The notes under the pieces are model-generated. The model searched no databases. It was given only the letters and a program-made list of their open reading frames with translations, and was not told the origin of the DNA. The translations under genes and the position numbers were made by a program. Below are positions 1 to 11,060 of a stretch of DNA of 64,000 nucleotides, in pieces. Source of the DNA: Maniola hyperantus (lineage: Eukaryota > Arthropoda > Insecta > Lepidoptera > Nymphalidae); contig NC_048536.1 of the NCBI RefSeq assembly GCF_902806685.2, forward strand, positions 186,001 through 250,000, written 5' to 3'. Each line of letters starts with the position of its first letter. Position 1 is the stretch's first letter.

Positions 1-1070
1 TACCTGGTACAAACTTTTCAGAGTTTTGTGCGTTTTAATTTATGCCATTAAAATAAATATCACATGATTTAACAGTGAAGCAAAATATTTTGAGACACAA
101 AAACTTCTTCATTTTAAGAGGAGACTCATTTTCAGTAGCGAGCCGGCGCGCGGTGGTTTGAGCATGATGATGATGATGATGTATAAACCGATAAGGAGTA
201 TGGGTCTAATTAATCGCCCAACCCTTATTAACAAAATATGCACAAAGACTAGATAGAAGAGGAATCCCAAAACACAATGGATCCAAATCAGCCAAGCGTA
301 GAAGCGTATCGTATAATGCTCGTATGTTAACCGTGTAACCATAATGTTCGTTGTCTGTCGGTACACGTCCGTATATCGGTTGGGCTCGCATGAAGCGATA
401 TGCAAAGCAGGGGCGCGAGGCAATGGCGCTCTTACAGCGCCCATTAATATTTCATGAAGCCTCGATTGCCTTTTTTACCCTTTGATATATTGTCCAATGC
501 TGTTTACTTTCATCAGGTAATGTATGTTTACGTTGTTTACATTAGTCAAATAATTTCGATATTTAATGTTAGCAAAATTGTGTGAGGCGGGAAAATTTTG
601 TGTGTGGCGGGAAAACCGCTAATTGGAAGACCATTCATATTCTAGCAGTGCGTTTTCATTAGCCGTTTGCCGTTGCTCCATTACGGCATGCTTCAAGGAC
701 CAACCACTAAGCAAACACACTTTTGCATAATGATTTACTTATGGTAACTTTATATTGTGCCTACTAATGATTCTAAATATTGAATACTTGGTCGATACGT
801 ACCTTGCCTGAAGCTCGTTCGGGTTCACAACGGAGGTAGGGCAGTAGCTAAACAACCCCGAGGCGTAGGGCCTACACCGACACAATAGTCTGCATGCGAT
901 ACTATCCGCACCGCCGACTCCATTCGCCTTTTGTTGCTCATCAAACAATTGCCTAATACATATATGTTCAATGGAATTATTTATCCCATAATTAACTATT
1001 CAGTCAAAATTTAATTGAATTGCTCCACATACGGCACATAAAGCCAATCAATTCTACCCTCACCACCTGG
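1..1070. other. intergenic, no gene recognised
   Basis: AT-rich sequence with no open frame resembling a known protein. It contains a short (TGA)n microsatellite near 162-182 and a twice-repeated GGCGGGAAAA motif around 588-616. Confidence 0.5.
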
Positions 1071-1335
1071 GTTTCTGCAGCACTTCGACCACCCGTTGTG
1101 CCAGATCCTTTATTCTACGCACATGCAAACTGTGGCATCAACTCCCCTCGACGGTGTTCCCATTAGATTACAACATGGGGTTATTCAAGGGGCGGACCAA
1201 CAAATTCCTAAAAGGCCGGCAACGCATCGGCGGTTCCTCTGGTGCTGCAAATGTTCATGGGCGGCGGTAATCACTTAACATCAGGTGGACCCGCCTGCTC
1301 GTTTGCTCGCTATCTCTATTTAAAAAAAAACAGAA
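1071..1335 (+). mobile_element. 3' end of a non-LTR retrotransposon (LINE family B)
   Basis: The stretch carries the motifs GGGGTTATTCAAGGGGCGG and CATGGGCGGCGGTAATCACT, then ATCAGGTGGACCCGCCTGC and a short poly-A. This is a common 3' terminal segment of lepidopteran LINEs. A diverged copy lies at 16885-17090. It is 5'-truncated and no reverse transcriptase is present. The LINE clade cannot be fixed from this piece. Confidence 0.6.
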
Positions 1336-1705
1336 AATTATAATTTCCGTGACATAAAGGTTTTAATATTACCTTGAGCAGAAATGACTTCTTTTGTAGA
1401 AAGTATCAGTTGGGACGAGGTTGGGAAGGTAGAGTCGCGAAGGTAGAATCAAAGGTTGATGTTTGTGGGGCAAACGTCGGTAAATGATGAAAATAATAAT
1501 ATTTTTCTCTTTGAGATCTTTCCTCCAATATTGGTATACATTTATACTTTTAATATCAAAACACATTTTTGCAGACTTACTTATTTGGCTTCACATTAAT
1601 CTTTGATGAATGTATAGTAAGTACATATTAATATATCAAGGAAAAGCTGTCGCTTTGTATCTCTTTGTAGCGATCAATACAATTTATATTCTAATACAAT
1701 TGAAC
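1336..1705. other. intergenic, no gene recognised
   Basis: AT-rich sequence without a supported feature. Confidence 0.4.
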
Positions 1706-1860
1706 CGAGAAACCGACATAGCTCAGCGGGTGGCGAAGCTGGCACATAGGTCGTACAACCGATAGACGCTGGGGTCCCAATTCCCAAGGTGCTGGAATGG
1801 CGACCTCGCGCCGGAAAGCGCAGCGTTGGAAGACAGTTCCTACGTCTCCGCTCTGAGACC
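1706..1860 (+). mobile_element. RTE-type LINE ORF2 C-terminal fragment, decayed
   Basis: Contains ACCGACATAGCTCAGCGGGT, then GTACAACCGATAGACGCTGG and GTGCTGGAATGGCGACCTCG, the same order as the better copies at 31551-31989 (minus) and 62745-63117 (plus). Small deletions and duplications break the frame. No tail is left. Confidence 0.7.
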
Positions 1861-1879
1861 AGTGGTTCTCGAAACTGCG

Positions 1880-1998
1880 TTATAGAATAGAATAGAATAG
1901 AATGTTTTTTTATTCATGTAAACTTTTTAAAAGTGCTTATGAATAGTCAGGTTTAATTTACCACTGGTTCGGAATGCCGTTCCTACCGAGAAGAACCA
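1880..1998 (-). mobile_element. LINE 3' UTR with (TAGAA)n tail
   Basis: Starts with four TAGAA repeats, then TTTTTTTATTCATG, and runs to CTACCGAGAAGAACCAGC. The order (simple-repeat tail first) shows a minus-strand 3' end. Related pieces occur near 19650-19800 and 27750-27830. Confidence 0.5.
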
Positions 1999-2950
1999 GC
2001 ATTGTGCTTGTAGGTTTTCTTTATAATTGACACAATAACTAAGTAAATTATTTGGGGATTCTCATACGTAAAGCTGAAGCGAATCAGATAGTAGTTATGT
2101 AATACACATCGAAGCTTCGCAAAAAGTGACATGTAATCTTGATGGAATTTCCATAAAGCCGAGTTTATTTGTATGTAAAATTGCGTCGGAATCGAAATCG
2201 TAAATGACAATACAGTTGTTAAGGGTAAGGGCTTTCAGCGCCCCGTCGCGCGTCCGCTCCATTTGAGGCCTCGCCTTCTGCGCGAGATATTATCAAACCA
2301 TTATGTTGATGCGGTGATGGAATCGTGCCTTTTAGTATTCACGATCACATTTACGATATGTGGTACGATTGTGGCTAAAGACATTTAACTAAACACAATA
2401 CACACACTCGATTATTGTCACAATTCTTTGTAAACCTTACAGGGGAAATGTACTGCTGTTAGTGTGCCATCTGCATGCCAGCACTTTTTCAGATTTCTTT
2501 ATTTATTTGTGTATCAAAATTTGTCAAAATGAGCCATTAAAAGGTAAACAGACCGACTTAACACACTTTTGCATTCACAATATTTATATGGATAATGTTC
2601 ATTACTTTCCTCTATTGCACGGTGCGTAGTGAGCACATAGATACAATGCACGCGTCCTGTTATGAGAAACTTAATCTTATATTACTACGTGGTTACATCT
2701 GAATGTACGTGCCGTAGATTCAAATTATTTTAGGAAAATTAGCCGTTTCGTAAGAGCCTTCTGTTGAAGTTAACGTAGAGATAATATGCTTAAGCGATAT
2801 TTATGATAATAAATTATCGCGCTTGTATCCGACATTGGATCGGATAGTGTAAAAGCGCTCTATGGTTTTAAAATAAATGTCCATTATTCTAAATTATAAT
2901 AATTCATGATTCGCTCGAGGCTTCGACGTCGTCTCTTGCTTCTCGGTCTG
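1999..2950. other. intergenic, no gene recognised
   Basis: No coding or repeat signature identified. 2905 is an ATG that opens a long frame only because the minisatellite that follows has no stop in that frame. Confidence 0.4.
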
Positions 2951-2951
2951 C

Positions 2952-3021
2952 TACAGTTCTTGCAATTCACGAAGACGAGTGAACTTTACTTGTGGTTGCG
3001 TCGTTTACATGGGCGTTGCGT
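2952..3021 (+). mobile_element. MITE terminal segment feeding the 60-bp array
   Basis: TACAGTTCTTGCAATTCACG at 2952 and the following bases match, in inverted orientation, the right end of the MITE at 7388-7592, including CATGGCGGRCCAATCAGTCG inside the element. The other end of this copy is missing and the 60-bp tandem repeat takes its place. Confidence 0.6.
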
Positions 3022-3987
3022 AAGTGTGCGTGCATGGCGGACCAATCAGTCGCGATATATACTTCCTAGCCTGGAGTTAGGAAGTGTGCGTGCATGGCGG
3101 ACCAATCAGTCGCGATATATACTTCCTAGCCTGGAGTTAGGAAGTGTGCGTGCATGGCGGACCAATCAGTCGCGATATTTACTTCCTAGCCTGGAGTTAG
3201 GAAGTGTGCGTGCATGGCGGACCAATCAGTCGCGATACATACTTACTAGCCTGGAGTTAGGAAGTGTGCGTGCATGGCGGACCAATCAGTCGCGATATAT
3301 ACTTCCTAGCCTGGAGTTAGGAAGTGTGCGTGCATGGCGGACCAATCAGTCGCGATATATACTTCCTAGCCTGGAGTTAGGAAGTGTGCGTGCATGGCGG
3401 ACCAATCAGTCGCGATATATACTTCCTAGCCTGGAGTTAGGAAGTGTGCGTGCATGGCGGACCAATCAGTCGCGATATATACTTCCTAGCCTGGAGTTAG
3501 GAAGTGTGCGTGCATGGCGGACCAATCAGTCGCGATATATACTTCCTAGCCTGGAGTTAGGAAGTGTGCGTGCATGGCGGACCAATCAGTCGCGATATAT
3601 ACTTCCTAGCCTGGAGTTAGGAAGTGTGCGTGCATGGCGGACCAATCAGTCGCGATATATACTTCCTAGCCTGGAGTTAGGAAGTGTGCGTGCATGGCGG
3701 ACCAATCAGTCGCGATATATACTTCCTAGCCTGGAGTTAGGAAGTGTGCGTGCATGGCGGACCAATCAGTCGCGATATATACTTCCTAGCCTGGAGTTAG
3801 GAAGTGTGCGTGCATGGCGGACCAATCAGTCGCGATATATACTTCCTAGCCTGGAGTTAGGAAGTGTGCGTGCATGGCGGACCAATCAGTCGCGATATAT
3901 ACTTCCTAGCCTGGAGTTAGGAAGTGTGCGTGCATGGCGGACCAATCAGTCGCGATATATACTTCCTAGCCTGGAGTTAGGAAGTGT
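3022..3987 (+). repeat. 60-bp minisatellite, about 16 copies
   Basis: A 60-bp unit beginning AAGTGTGCGTGCATGGCGGA and ending CTGGAGTTAGG is repeated about 16 times with very few differences (near 3178, 3238 and 3244). The first half of the unit is internal sequence of the MITE seen at 7388-7592. Because 60 is divisible by 3 and one frame has no stop, a 371-codon frame spans 2906-4021 and encodes a 20-residue repeat. I regard it as a by-product of the array, not a gene, because it has no family resemblance and the unit is MITE DNA. Confidence 0.9.
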
Positions 3988-4023
3988 GGCGGCGTGTCAC
4001 GCTTCTAGAGGGCTTCTCTAGGC

Positions 4024-4114
4024 GATCATTCAGATGACATGTGCCATATTCAACTTTTGTGCAAGTGGCAATGCATTAAGGTAAGGTTGAATATGACACG
4101 TCATCTGAGTGATC
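4024..4114. repeat. inverted repeat, about 30-bp arms
   Basis: 4024-4054 (GATCATTCAGATGACATG...) is complementary to 4086-4114 (...CGTCATCTGAGTGATC) with three or four differences and a 31-bp loop. It could be a small foldback element or a hairpin-forming RNA. No target duplication was seen. Confidence 0.75.
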
Positions 4115-4707
4115 CTCAGCACGCACACTTCGCTTGCACACGCACTTGTGCACTATATTATCTTCCGTGTCGACTGTAGACTCTTTACAATATTAGTATA
4201 GAGTATAGATAAAAAATTAACGTGTGACTTGAAGAAAATATGTTCCGTCACCATAAACGGACGGCGGCGTCCGAAGTATTTAGCTGCCATGAGTCGACAG
4301 TCTCGCTACATTACACCCGGCGTGACCCGATATTTACTGGCGATGATGATGATAATGCCGCCTTTTGTGGACCTTCAGTATTTTTGTGTTAACGTAATTA
4401 ACAGGGGCTTTTAGAAACCTATATTAGAGTGAACTAGAATAAGTGCACTCTCGGTTTTTAGGGTTTGAAAGTTTTAAGGTAAAATAAGTTGGTCTAGCTT
4501 TTATCGGATTTTGTCTATCTGCAAACACAGAGATTTAACCTCAAGTACGCATATACAAGGTTTTGCATAAAAACAATATCGTAAAATATTGGCGGGGGAC
4601 ATGGGAGAATGCTTTGTTGTGATTGGTGGACTCAAATGTCATGTAATCAATACAATGTGCGGAATGAGGGTACCGAATGGCCGCGGGCCGACTTTTATGC
4701 TAAGCCG
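4115..4707. other. intergenic, no gene recognised
   Basis: Contains a short (GAT)n run near 4340-4356 and otherwise nothing identified. Confidence 0.4.
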
Positions 4708-4890
4708 GGCGGGGTGATTACGTAAAACGTAGCAGTAGCGACAGCAGTAGCAATCCGACAGTTCATTTGCTGTCTCTCTTCTTCTTCTTCTTATTTTGCG
4801 TTGTGGCTATTGCTGTCTCTCTCTAGCCGGACGTTTGACAGCAATGATCGCGAGATTTACGCGTGTCGCAAGATACGTAATCACCCCGCC
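4708..4890. mobile_element. MITE with 17-bp perfect terminal inverted repeats
   Basis: GGCGGGGTGATTACGTA at 4708-4724 is the exact complement of 4874-4890. The 183-bp length and the lack of an ORF fit a non-autonomous DNA transposon. A target duplication is not clear, so the superfamily is unassigned. Confidence 0.65.
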
Positions 4891-5222
4891 GATCTCCAAG
4901 CTTGGCAACTGCCAACTGGTCTGTCCCTGCAAAGTAATAAATACACAGGTAAGAAAAAGATGCGAACACTGTCGTTGAAATCAGAATGGTCATAAACTCT
5001 TCACCGTAAAGTATGCCGTTTTATTTCTCTGCTGATAAAGAGAGAGACTTTGTATTCGCAATGGCGCCACGGACGTTAATGGCAAACGAGATTACCTCAC
5101 GTGTTAACTGGAGGCTCGTTTCATGAGCTACTTGATTGCAATTACGTACATACAATATACATGCTAATGCGTGTTCCAGCTGCCATCGGAAACGAACTTG
5201 CTATATTTAAAAGCGTTCAAAT
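4891..5222. other. intergenic, no gene recognised
   Basis: AT-rich sequence without a supported feature. Confidence 0.4.
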
Positions 5223-5560
5223 TGATAGTACTTACTTACTTTATATGGCATTCAGATCATAGGAACTGGACATAGGTTCCTTGCAAGGCCACGGTCTTGC
5301 GCCGCCTGAATATCCCTGGGACCCACCATCCCACCATCTATCGTCAAACTATGTGCCCTGCCCATTGCCACTTCAGCTTCGCAACACGTTGAGCTGAAAG
5401 AAGATCCATTGGAGAACCAATGGATGGAACCATGATGATGATGATGATGATGACAGATCTTCTCAGTTTTGGAAACTCCAAGCATAGCTCTCTCGCTAAA
5501 CGTCTCTGAGCTTTTCTTATGAGGCCCATAGTTAGCAAGAGTGACAAAAGTTCCCGTCAT
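5223..5560 (-). mobile_element. RTE-type LINE ORF2 C-terminal relic with an internal (ATG)n run
   Basis: On the minus strand this gives the sequence around TATGGGCCTCATAAGAAAAG, and then CTGAAGTGGCAATGGGCAGG, both typical of the RTE 3' coding end seen at 31551-31989. The two blocks are separated by about 80 bp of foreign sequence holding (ATG)7. The frame is broken. Confidence 0.65.
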
Positions 5561-6606
5561 GCCAACTTAAAGACAATTTCTACTAATACCCAATGTCAGT
5601 CTTGTAGCAAAATCAAGCCCCTATTATTATTCCGATCAGAATAGTTGTCGAGTTAGTAAGACCCCGCCAAGTCAGAGAGGGTTGCAGGGTGACGCCGCTG
5701 TGAACTGAGCCCCGACATTGCGATAATGGCTGGCTTAAATTGGCCGCATATTATCACAAATTGTCTGTTAGAAATGAACTGATGTGCGCTGGAAGACACT
5801 GCTCATACATTTTGTGCTCCATCTTCCCTGCTCAAGAAGACGAGGGGTGTTCAATCGTGAACATTGTACAGTACACTATAAAAACTACTTAATTGTAAAC
5901 TAGATGGCGCTGCTTTACTTTGCTACAAGGTAGCGACCAGGTGTGTACGAGTTGTATATATTGGATTGAATATGAACGAATAAATATCTCGCACAATACG
6001 AAACTATAGTGGTTTCATTGCCCTCTGGTTTTGGGGATCCGGGGCCTGTTCAAGTAGGAACATGTAACGAGCGTGGAAGAGCGGAGTGAGAGCACGAGAG
6101 AAGACAGTGAGGACTGAGGAGGAAACAGGACACACCAGCTAAGGGAAACTCCTGTAACCGAGATGTCTGCCTCAGAAAGGGGAGAAAGACACATGTGGAC
6201 AAGGACAAGGAAGTAGTGAGAAAATAACTTGTAGGGAGTCAAACAGGAGCTGCGGAAACACGCCAAGTCCAAGAGCAACGAACGGGCACCCTTCCACGTT
6301 TCGTGCCCGTATAACCACGAGGTTGGTGGGGCCATGGGAGGTGGTGAGTTGTTCAGCGAGACGAGCTAATAGGGAAGTAGGAAACTACACGTCATTGGTT
6401 GCACATATAGCACACAGGGCATGTTTATATTCGTTTTCGTTCACGTAATAAGTAATAAATAATCAGTGCACCAGCGAAAAGTGTTTGCAATAAAATGAAC
6501 TAGAATCTGAAGTCCGAAACGAAGTTATCCATAAAATAGTGTAATAGCGCGTATCGTTAACAAAATGAATATTTAAGAGCAACACTTGGCGGAACCTCTC
6601 CGACCG
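5561..6606. other. intergenic, purine-rich part, no gene recognised
   Basis: 6050-6250 is strongly purine-rich on the plus strand. The segment ACTAGATGGCGCTGC near 5901 is a motif often met in insect repeats. Nothing here can be assigned. Confidence 0.35.
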
Positions 6607-6783
6607 AGCGTACAGCGTACAGCGTACAGCGTACAGCGTACAGCGTACAGCGTACAGCGTACAGCGTACAGCGTACAGCGTACAGCGTACAGCGTACAGC
6701 GTACAGCGTACAGCGTACAGCGTACAGCGTACAGCGTACAGCGTACAGCGTACAGCGTACAGCGTACAGAATACAGCGTACAC
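6607..6783. repeat. 7-bp tandem repeat, about 25 copies
   Basis: AGCGTAC is repeated without interruption except for one variant near 6768 (ACAGAATAC). Because three 7-mers make 21 bp and none of the frames has a stop, frames stay open on both strands through the array. These are not genes. Confidence 0.95.
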
Positions 6784-7387
6784 TCAGTAATCCATTTATA
6801 TTTCATTGTATCCATTGCAGAGGAAAACGAAAAGTCCGATTAAACCAACGATATCATAATGTCCCTCTAGATGCGGCTCTTCATAGTAACTACATTCTTC
6901 AAGGAACATCGGTGTGTGCACTTTTGTCAATCGTACGGTCCGTATCTACGAATACAGACGAAGTGGACTAGAGTGATAAAACTCTCGTTTTGATCCTGAA
7001 CTGACATCAAATAATTAATAGTAGGTTATTGTGAAGTCATGAAGTCGAAGACGTAGTTGACAGATCCTACCTACAGCTGACGCATGCCAGTGTACTTATG
7101 TGAAACCTTGACGTTTTGCTGTCGTAAACTGTGACATACCTAGATTAGTATAAGTTAAAACAGACTACTATATGTACTAAATCTACCTATACTTACTCAA
7201 ATACGATAATGTGAATAATAACTTAGAGTTTTCGCACAAAGGTTTGTTTAGTTCGACAATGCGCACTTGGCCAGCGTGGAGGACTATGACCTAAACCTTT
7301 TTAATTCTGAGATCATGTTGATGTCAGAATTACCTAACCTGTTGATTATGATGATGATGCGTAGGTTTAACTTTTACGATAACGATG
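6784..7387. other. intergenic, no gene recognised
   Basis: AT-rich sequence with one (GAT)n run near 7348. No supported feature. Confidence 0.4.
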
Positions 7388-7592
7388 TATAGTTCTTGCA
7401 TTTCACGAAGGCCACTGACTCACGCTTGTGTTTGAGTCGTATCGGTATACGTAAGGTACACTAAATGTATGCTTTTGACAGCGTTTGCTCGCGACTGATT
7501 GGCCCGCCATGCACGCACACTTACGCAATGACCATGTACACGACGTTACCACAAGTAAAGTTCACTAGCCTTCGTGAATTGCAAGAACTGTA
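7388..7592. mobile_element. MITE, about 205 bp, about 30-bp terminal inverted repeats
   Basis: Left end TATAGTTCTTGCATTTCACG, right end complement TACAGTTCTTGCAATTCACG, continuing with few mismatches for about 30 bp. Its right half (CGACTGATTGGCCCGCCATG...) is the source of the first half of the 60-bp minisatellite unit at 3022-3987. There is no ORF. Confidence 0.7.
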
Positions 7593-8137
7593 CAGGAGTG
7601 CGGACACCGGTGTTTGTTGCAACATGTTGTAACTATGAAGCGCCGCATCTAGTGGAACATTTAGTGTCGCCGGTTAACTGGGCCCGCGTTAACGAGGCGA
7701 GCCGTGATCGATGGCGCTCGGCTCTCGGATATTATACTTAACTTAACGACTGCGACAATATTGAAGCACTGTTATTATCAATTTCCGATTGACGGAGAGT
7801 CTCAAACACTCGAGATGTCGAAGAATCTTTGAAATAATAATTATGTCCAGCTCGAGCAACGCTGAACGAAAACCAGACCAGTAAGGCAGTTAAGAATAAG
7901 AAAATGTCAATGGAGTGACGCGTGAGGGGAGAAGGGACGCGCCGAGGGTCCTCGACTCCGATGTTTTAATGTGACATGGAGAGGCGATTAGAGCGGCCTC
8001 TCGAATTGATGAGCGTCGCTAGAAACGTTTACATTATTCCTATAACCTACATTAATGTAAGGTAACCGGTAGGTCTGTCTGTTGAAACTTATCTGCGTTA
8101 CTCTAACAGAAGTATTTTCTCAAAATGTAATTATTTA
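7593..8137. other. intergenic, no gene recognised
   Basis: Slightly GC-richer part around 7670-7740 (GGCCCGCGTTAACGAGGC). No supported feature. Confidence 0.35.
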
Positions 8138-8415
8138 TACTATGGTGAAAATTGACATAGCCCAACGAATTAGCCAGCTGAAGTGGCAGTGGGCAGGCCA
8201 CGTCTGCCGCAGAACCGATGGCCGCTGGGGCAGACGTGTTCTGGAGTGGAGACCGCGTATCGGCAAGCGCAGTGTGGGACGACCTGCAACCCGCTGGACT
8301 GACGTCCTTAAGAACGTAGCGGGAAGTGGGTGGATGAGGAAGGCAGAGTGGTGTGGTGGCGCGCTCCTGGGAAGGCTGGCTATGTCCAGCAGTGGACGCA
8401 AACAGGCTGATTGAT
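8138..8415 (+). pseudogene. RTE-type LINE ORF2 C-terminus, fragment
   Basis: An open frame encodes DIAQRISQLKWQWAGHVCRR, then WGRRVLEWRPR and SVGRPATRWTD. This is the characteristic C-terminal end, after the reverse transcriptase, of lepidopteran RTE-type ORF2 proteins. About 90 codons are left and the end diverges from the copies at 31551 and 62745. No catalytic domain is present, so it cannot be active. Confidence 0.75.
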
Positions 8416-9100
8416 TGAAGAAAATTCAAATTTCTTGCTCTAATTCTTTGATTTTTAGAACTATTGTTGTGATTGCTATGATCACGTAAATTCAACAAGA
8501 TATAAAGTTCAAAACTAAAACCCGACTACTCATAATAAACGCTGAAATATAACAAAATTGGTTTTTTGTCACGTACTTACCTACTATATTATATTTATGG
8601 ACTCGGAATTTTCTCCTCTTTTCTAATTTCAAATATCTTAAGTGTGTTAAAAATAATCAATAAATTTGCAATAAATATGCAAATAATAAAATACTTCGCA
8701 GCGTGAGAAATATCATCAGAAAATTTCTAATACACTCTTTTCAAAAATCATTTGACTTGCACATTAGAATTATGTGTAATGAACGAGAGCCTGGGGGGGG
8801 CAGTGTCTACTCGCCTCTATGCAGCACTCCAGAGGACTAACGAGACACGAAATGCGCGCCGGAAGCTCTCCAGTCGAGAATACTAAAGCAAGTGCTGTTT
8901 TTAAAACAGTCTTTTTAGCCTCGAGCAGCGACCAGTGTCGCTATACAGAATAGATAAAAGATACTTTCTTTTTGTCTTTCCTTTTCAGGTTTCATATTCA
9001 TGAGTTTTAAAACTTCCGCGACTAATTTAGCCTGCACTATTCCGGGTTTTTAGATTTTTAAACATTTTTTTTTAATCAACCCAGGACTATAGTACCATAG
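8416..9100. other. intergenic, no gene recognised
   Basis: AT-rich, with a GC-richer block at about 8780-8940. No supported feature. Confidence 0.35.
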
Positions 9101-9340
9101 GAGAGGGCAGGAACACGCGAATCTACTCATGACGCAGGAAGTAGTTTTTTAGGGTTCCTATCGCATCGATTTCATCAGTTTTGATTTGTACTTAGTTATT
9201 ATCTAGTTTAGTTTAGTTTTATAAGAGGAATGTGCAACATCCATACAAACTCAACAGAGTTTCAGGATGTCAAGCGTAAAATTGTATAATTAATTATTTG
9301 GCTAAATAAAGAATTTAAAAAAAAAACCCTCAGTGCGCAA
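9101..9340 (+). mobile_element. possible retroposon 3' end
   Basis: Ends with GGCTAAATAAAGAATTTAAA and a run of about ten A, which fits a polyadenylation signal plus tail of a retroposed sequence. No coding part was recognised. Confidence 0.35.
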
Positions 9341-9379
9341 GTCTGATTCGCACATGTCCGGTTTTTTATCTATACCTAT

Positions 9380-9571
9380 TATATTATTATATGCGAAAGT
9401 GTGTTAATTTGTTGGTTTGTCCTACAATCACGTCGCAACGGAGCAACGGATCGGTGTTATTATTTGCGCGGAAAATATTATATGCTACTCTTTGTGTCGG
9501 AAAATTACCGAATTTCCACGCAATTTTTAAAAACCTAAATCCACGCGGACGAAGTGGCGGGCATTATCTAG
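9380..9571 (+). mobile_element. Helitron/Lep1-like dispersed repeat
   Basis: Has the family order: ATGCGAAAGTGTG, CAATCACGTCGCAACGG, CCTAAATCCACGCGGACGAA, then GGCGGGCATTAT and CTAG. The CTAG end followed by a short gap to T and the GC-rich hairpin just before it resemble a Helitron 3' end. That class assignment is inference. Confidence 0.6.
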
Positions 9572-9801
9572 AATTATATAACTCGTTTAAAACTAGGCAA
9601 TCTCAGTGGAAAGTATGTTAGATAACTACCCGACTGCCAGCGACTCAATCGATTTCACTGGTCTATTTAACTCGATTAGACAATTTAATCGTCTTGCCGT
9701 CTAGCGGCTCTCGTAAAGGGGCAAGGAGATAAATAAATTCACACAAGACAAAGCTGTCGTTGTTTTATCTGAGGGATAGCTCTTCCAACGTCAATGGTTT
9801 T

Positions 9802-10100
9802 ATCATCATCATCATCATCATCATCATCATCTGGTCTCCTCACAGAATGAGAAGGGATTTGGTCTTAGTCTACCGCGCTGGACAAGTGCGGATTGGCAGA
9901 CCTCATACCCCTTGGAGAACATTAGGGACAACTCTCAGGCATGCAGGTTTCCTCACGATGTTTTAATGCAAGTTATATTTAATCGCTCAAAACGCACATA
10001 ACTCCAAAAAGTTAGAGTTGCGTACCCGGGATCGAACTCCCGACCTTCCAATAATTATGAGCTGGACGTCTCAACCATGAACCACTAGGCTATCATAACT
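9802..10100 (-). mobile_element. tRNA-derived SINE, family 3
   Basis: On the minus strand it starts with a tRNA-like head (A box TAGCCTAGTGGTTCA, B box GGGAGTTCGATCCCGG), then AGGAAACCTGCATGCC, and ends in a (GAT)n tail that shows as (ATC)n at 9802-9831. Other copies: 21310-21545, 25684-26010, 37484-37735. Confidence 0.75.
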
Positions 10101-10615
10101 TTTTAGCGAAATATCATTATGCCGGCGTAATGATAATAATTTTCAGTTTTCAATCGTTTAGGTATTCACTATGAAATATCGGAGACGGAAAAAGAGAGTG
10201 ACGATTAGATGTGAGTCCTCTCGAAGCTAACGACGCTTGCCGTGATGGATGGATCCTCCCCCCCACTTGCCCCCCCTCGTCATTACATGTATTATAAACG
10301 ACTCAAGCGTCACTGACAGTTGAAGAGCAATCGGATTTCTGGAATCCTCGAGTAGAATAATTATGTCTTCAACATTTCGTTCATTTTTTAATGATTTATT
10401 TCTACGACTTTGACTAGGTAGTTAGGTACCTACAGTCCTACACCGTCTGAGATCTCGTCTTTTCACTCCCGATTTGAATCGTTGTGAACGTTGAAAAATC
10501 TTCACGCAAGTCCCAACAACAACTGTAGGTACAATGTTTTAACTCATCCGTATGAACGAATGCATGGATACCACTGGATACTAAGGTAATGAATAAAGAG
10601 AGACGAACACTATCC
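10101..10615. other. intergenic, no gene recognised
   Basis: Contains CCTCCCCCCCCACTTGCCCC around 10255-10275. No supported feature. Confidence 0.35.
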
Positions 10616-10834
10616 TCCATACTAATATTATAAATGCGAAAGACTGTCTGTCTGTCTGCCTGTCTGTCTGCTTCTGATTCACCTCCATCCGTTCAACCGA
10701 TTTTGACGAAATTTGGTACAGCGATATCTTGCATCCCGGGTAAGGACATAGGGTACTTTTTATCTCGGAAAATCAAAGAGTTTCCACGTAATTTAAAAAA
10801 AAACTACGCGGACGAAGTCGCGGACATAATCTAA
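10616..10834 (+). mobile_element. Helitron/Lep1-like dispersed repeat
   Basis: Begins TCCATACTAATATTATAAAT, contains a (CTGT)n stretch and CCGATTTTGACGAAATTTGG, and ends GGACGAAGTCGCGGACATAA + TCTAA. It faces a minus-strand copy at 10861-11060. Confidence 0.65.
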
Positions 10835-10860
10835 TTTTTAATATATCTTACATAAGATAA

Positions 10861-11060
10861 TGTCTGCATCCGAGTGGATTTAGTAAATAATCCCGTGAAA
10901 ACTCTTTAATTTTCTGGAACAAAAATTAGCCCATGCCTCAAGATCAGGATGCAAGCTTTATTTGTACTAAATTTAATCAAAATCAGTTCAATGGATCGAT
11001 CGTGTAAAGCTAGCAGACAGACAGACACACTTTCGCATTTATAATACTACTTAGTATAGA
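10861..11060 (-). mobile_element. Helitron/Lep1-like dispersed repeat
   Basis: Minus-strand copy of the same family: runs from GCATCCGAGTGGATTTAG to CACTTTCGCATTTATAATAC. With 10616-10834 it forms a natural inverted pair separated by 26 bp. Confidence 0.6.

Noticed and set aside
2906..4021. 371-codon open frame with a 20-residue repeat
   Set aside because: It exists because a 60-bp minisatellite derived from a MITE has no stop in that frame. No family resemblance or gene context.
5861..6060. LTR edge and primer site of another retrotransposon
   Set aside because: An AATAAATATC stretch followed by TGGTTTC looked suggestive, but no matching second LTR, coding region or tRNA match was found.
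6463..6843. Several open frames through the AGCGTAC array
   Set aside because: A 7-bp stop-free repeat stays open in several frames on both strands.
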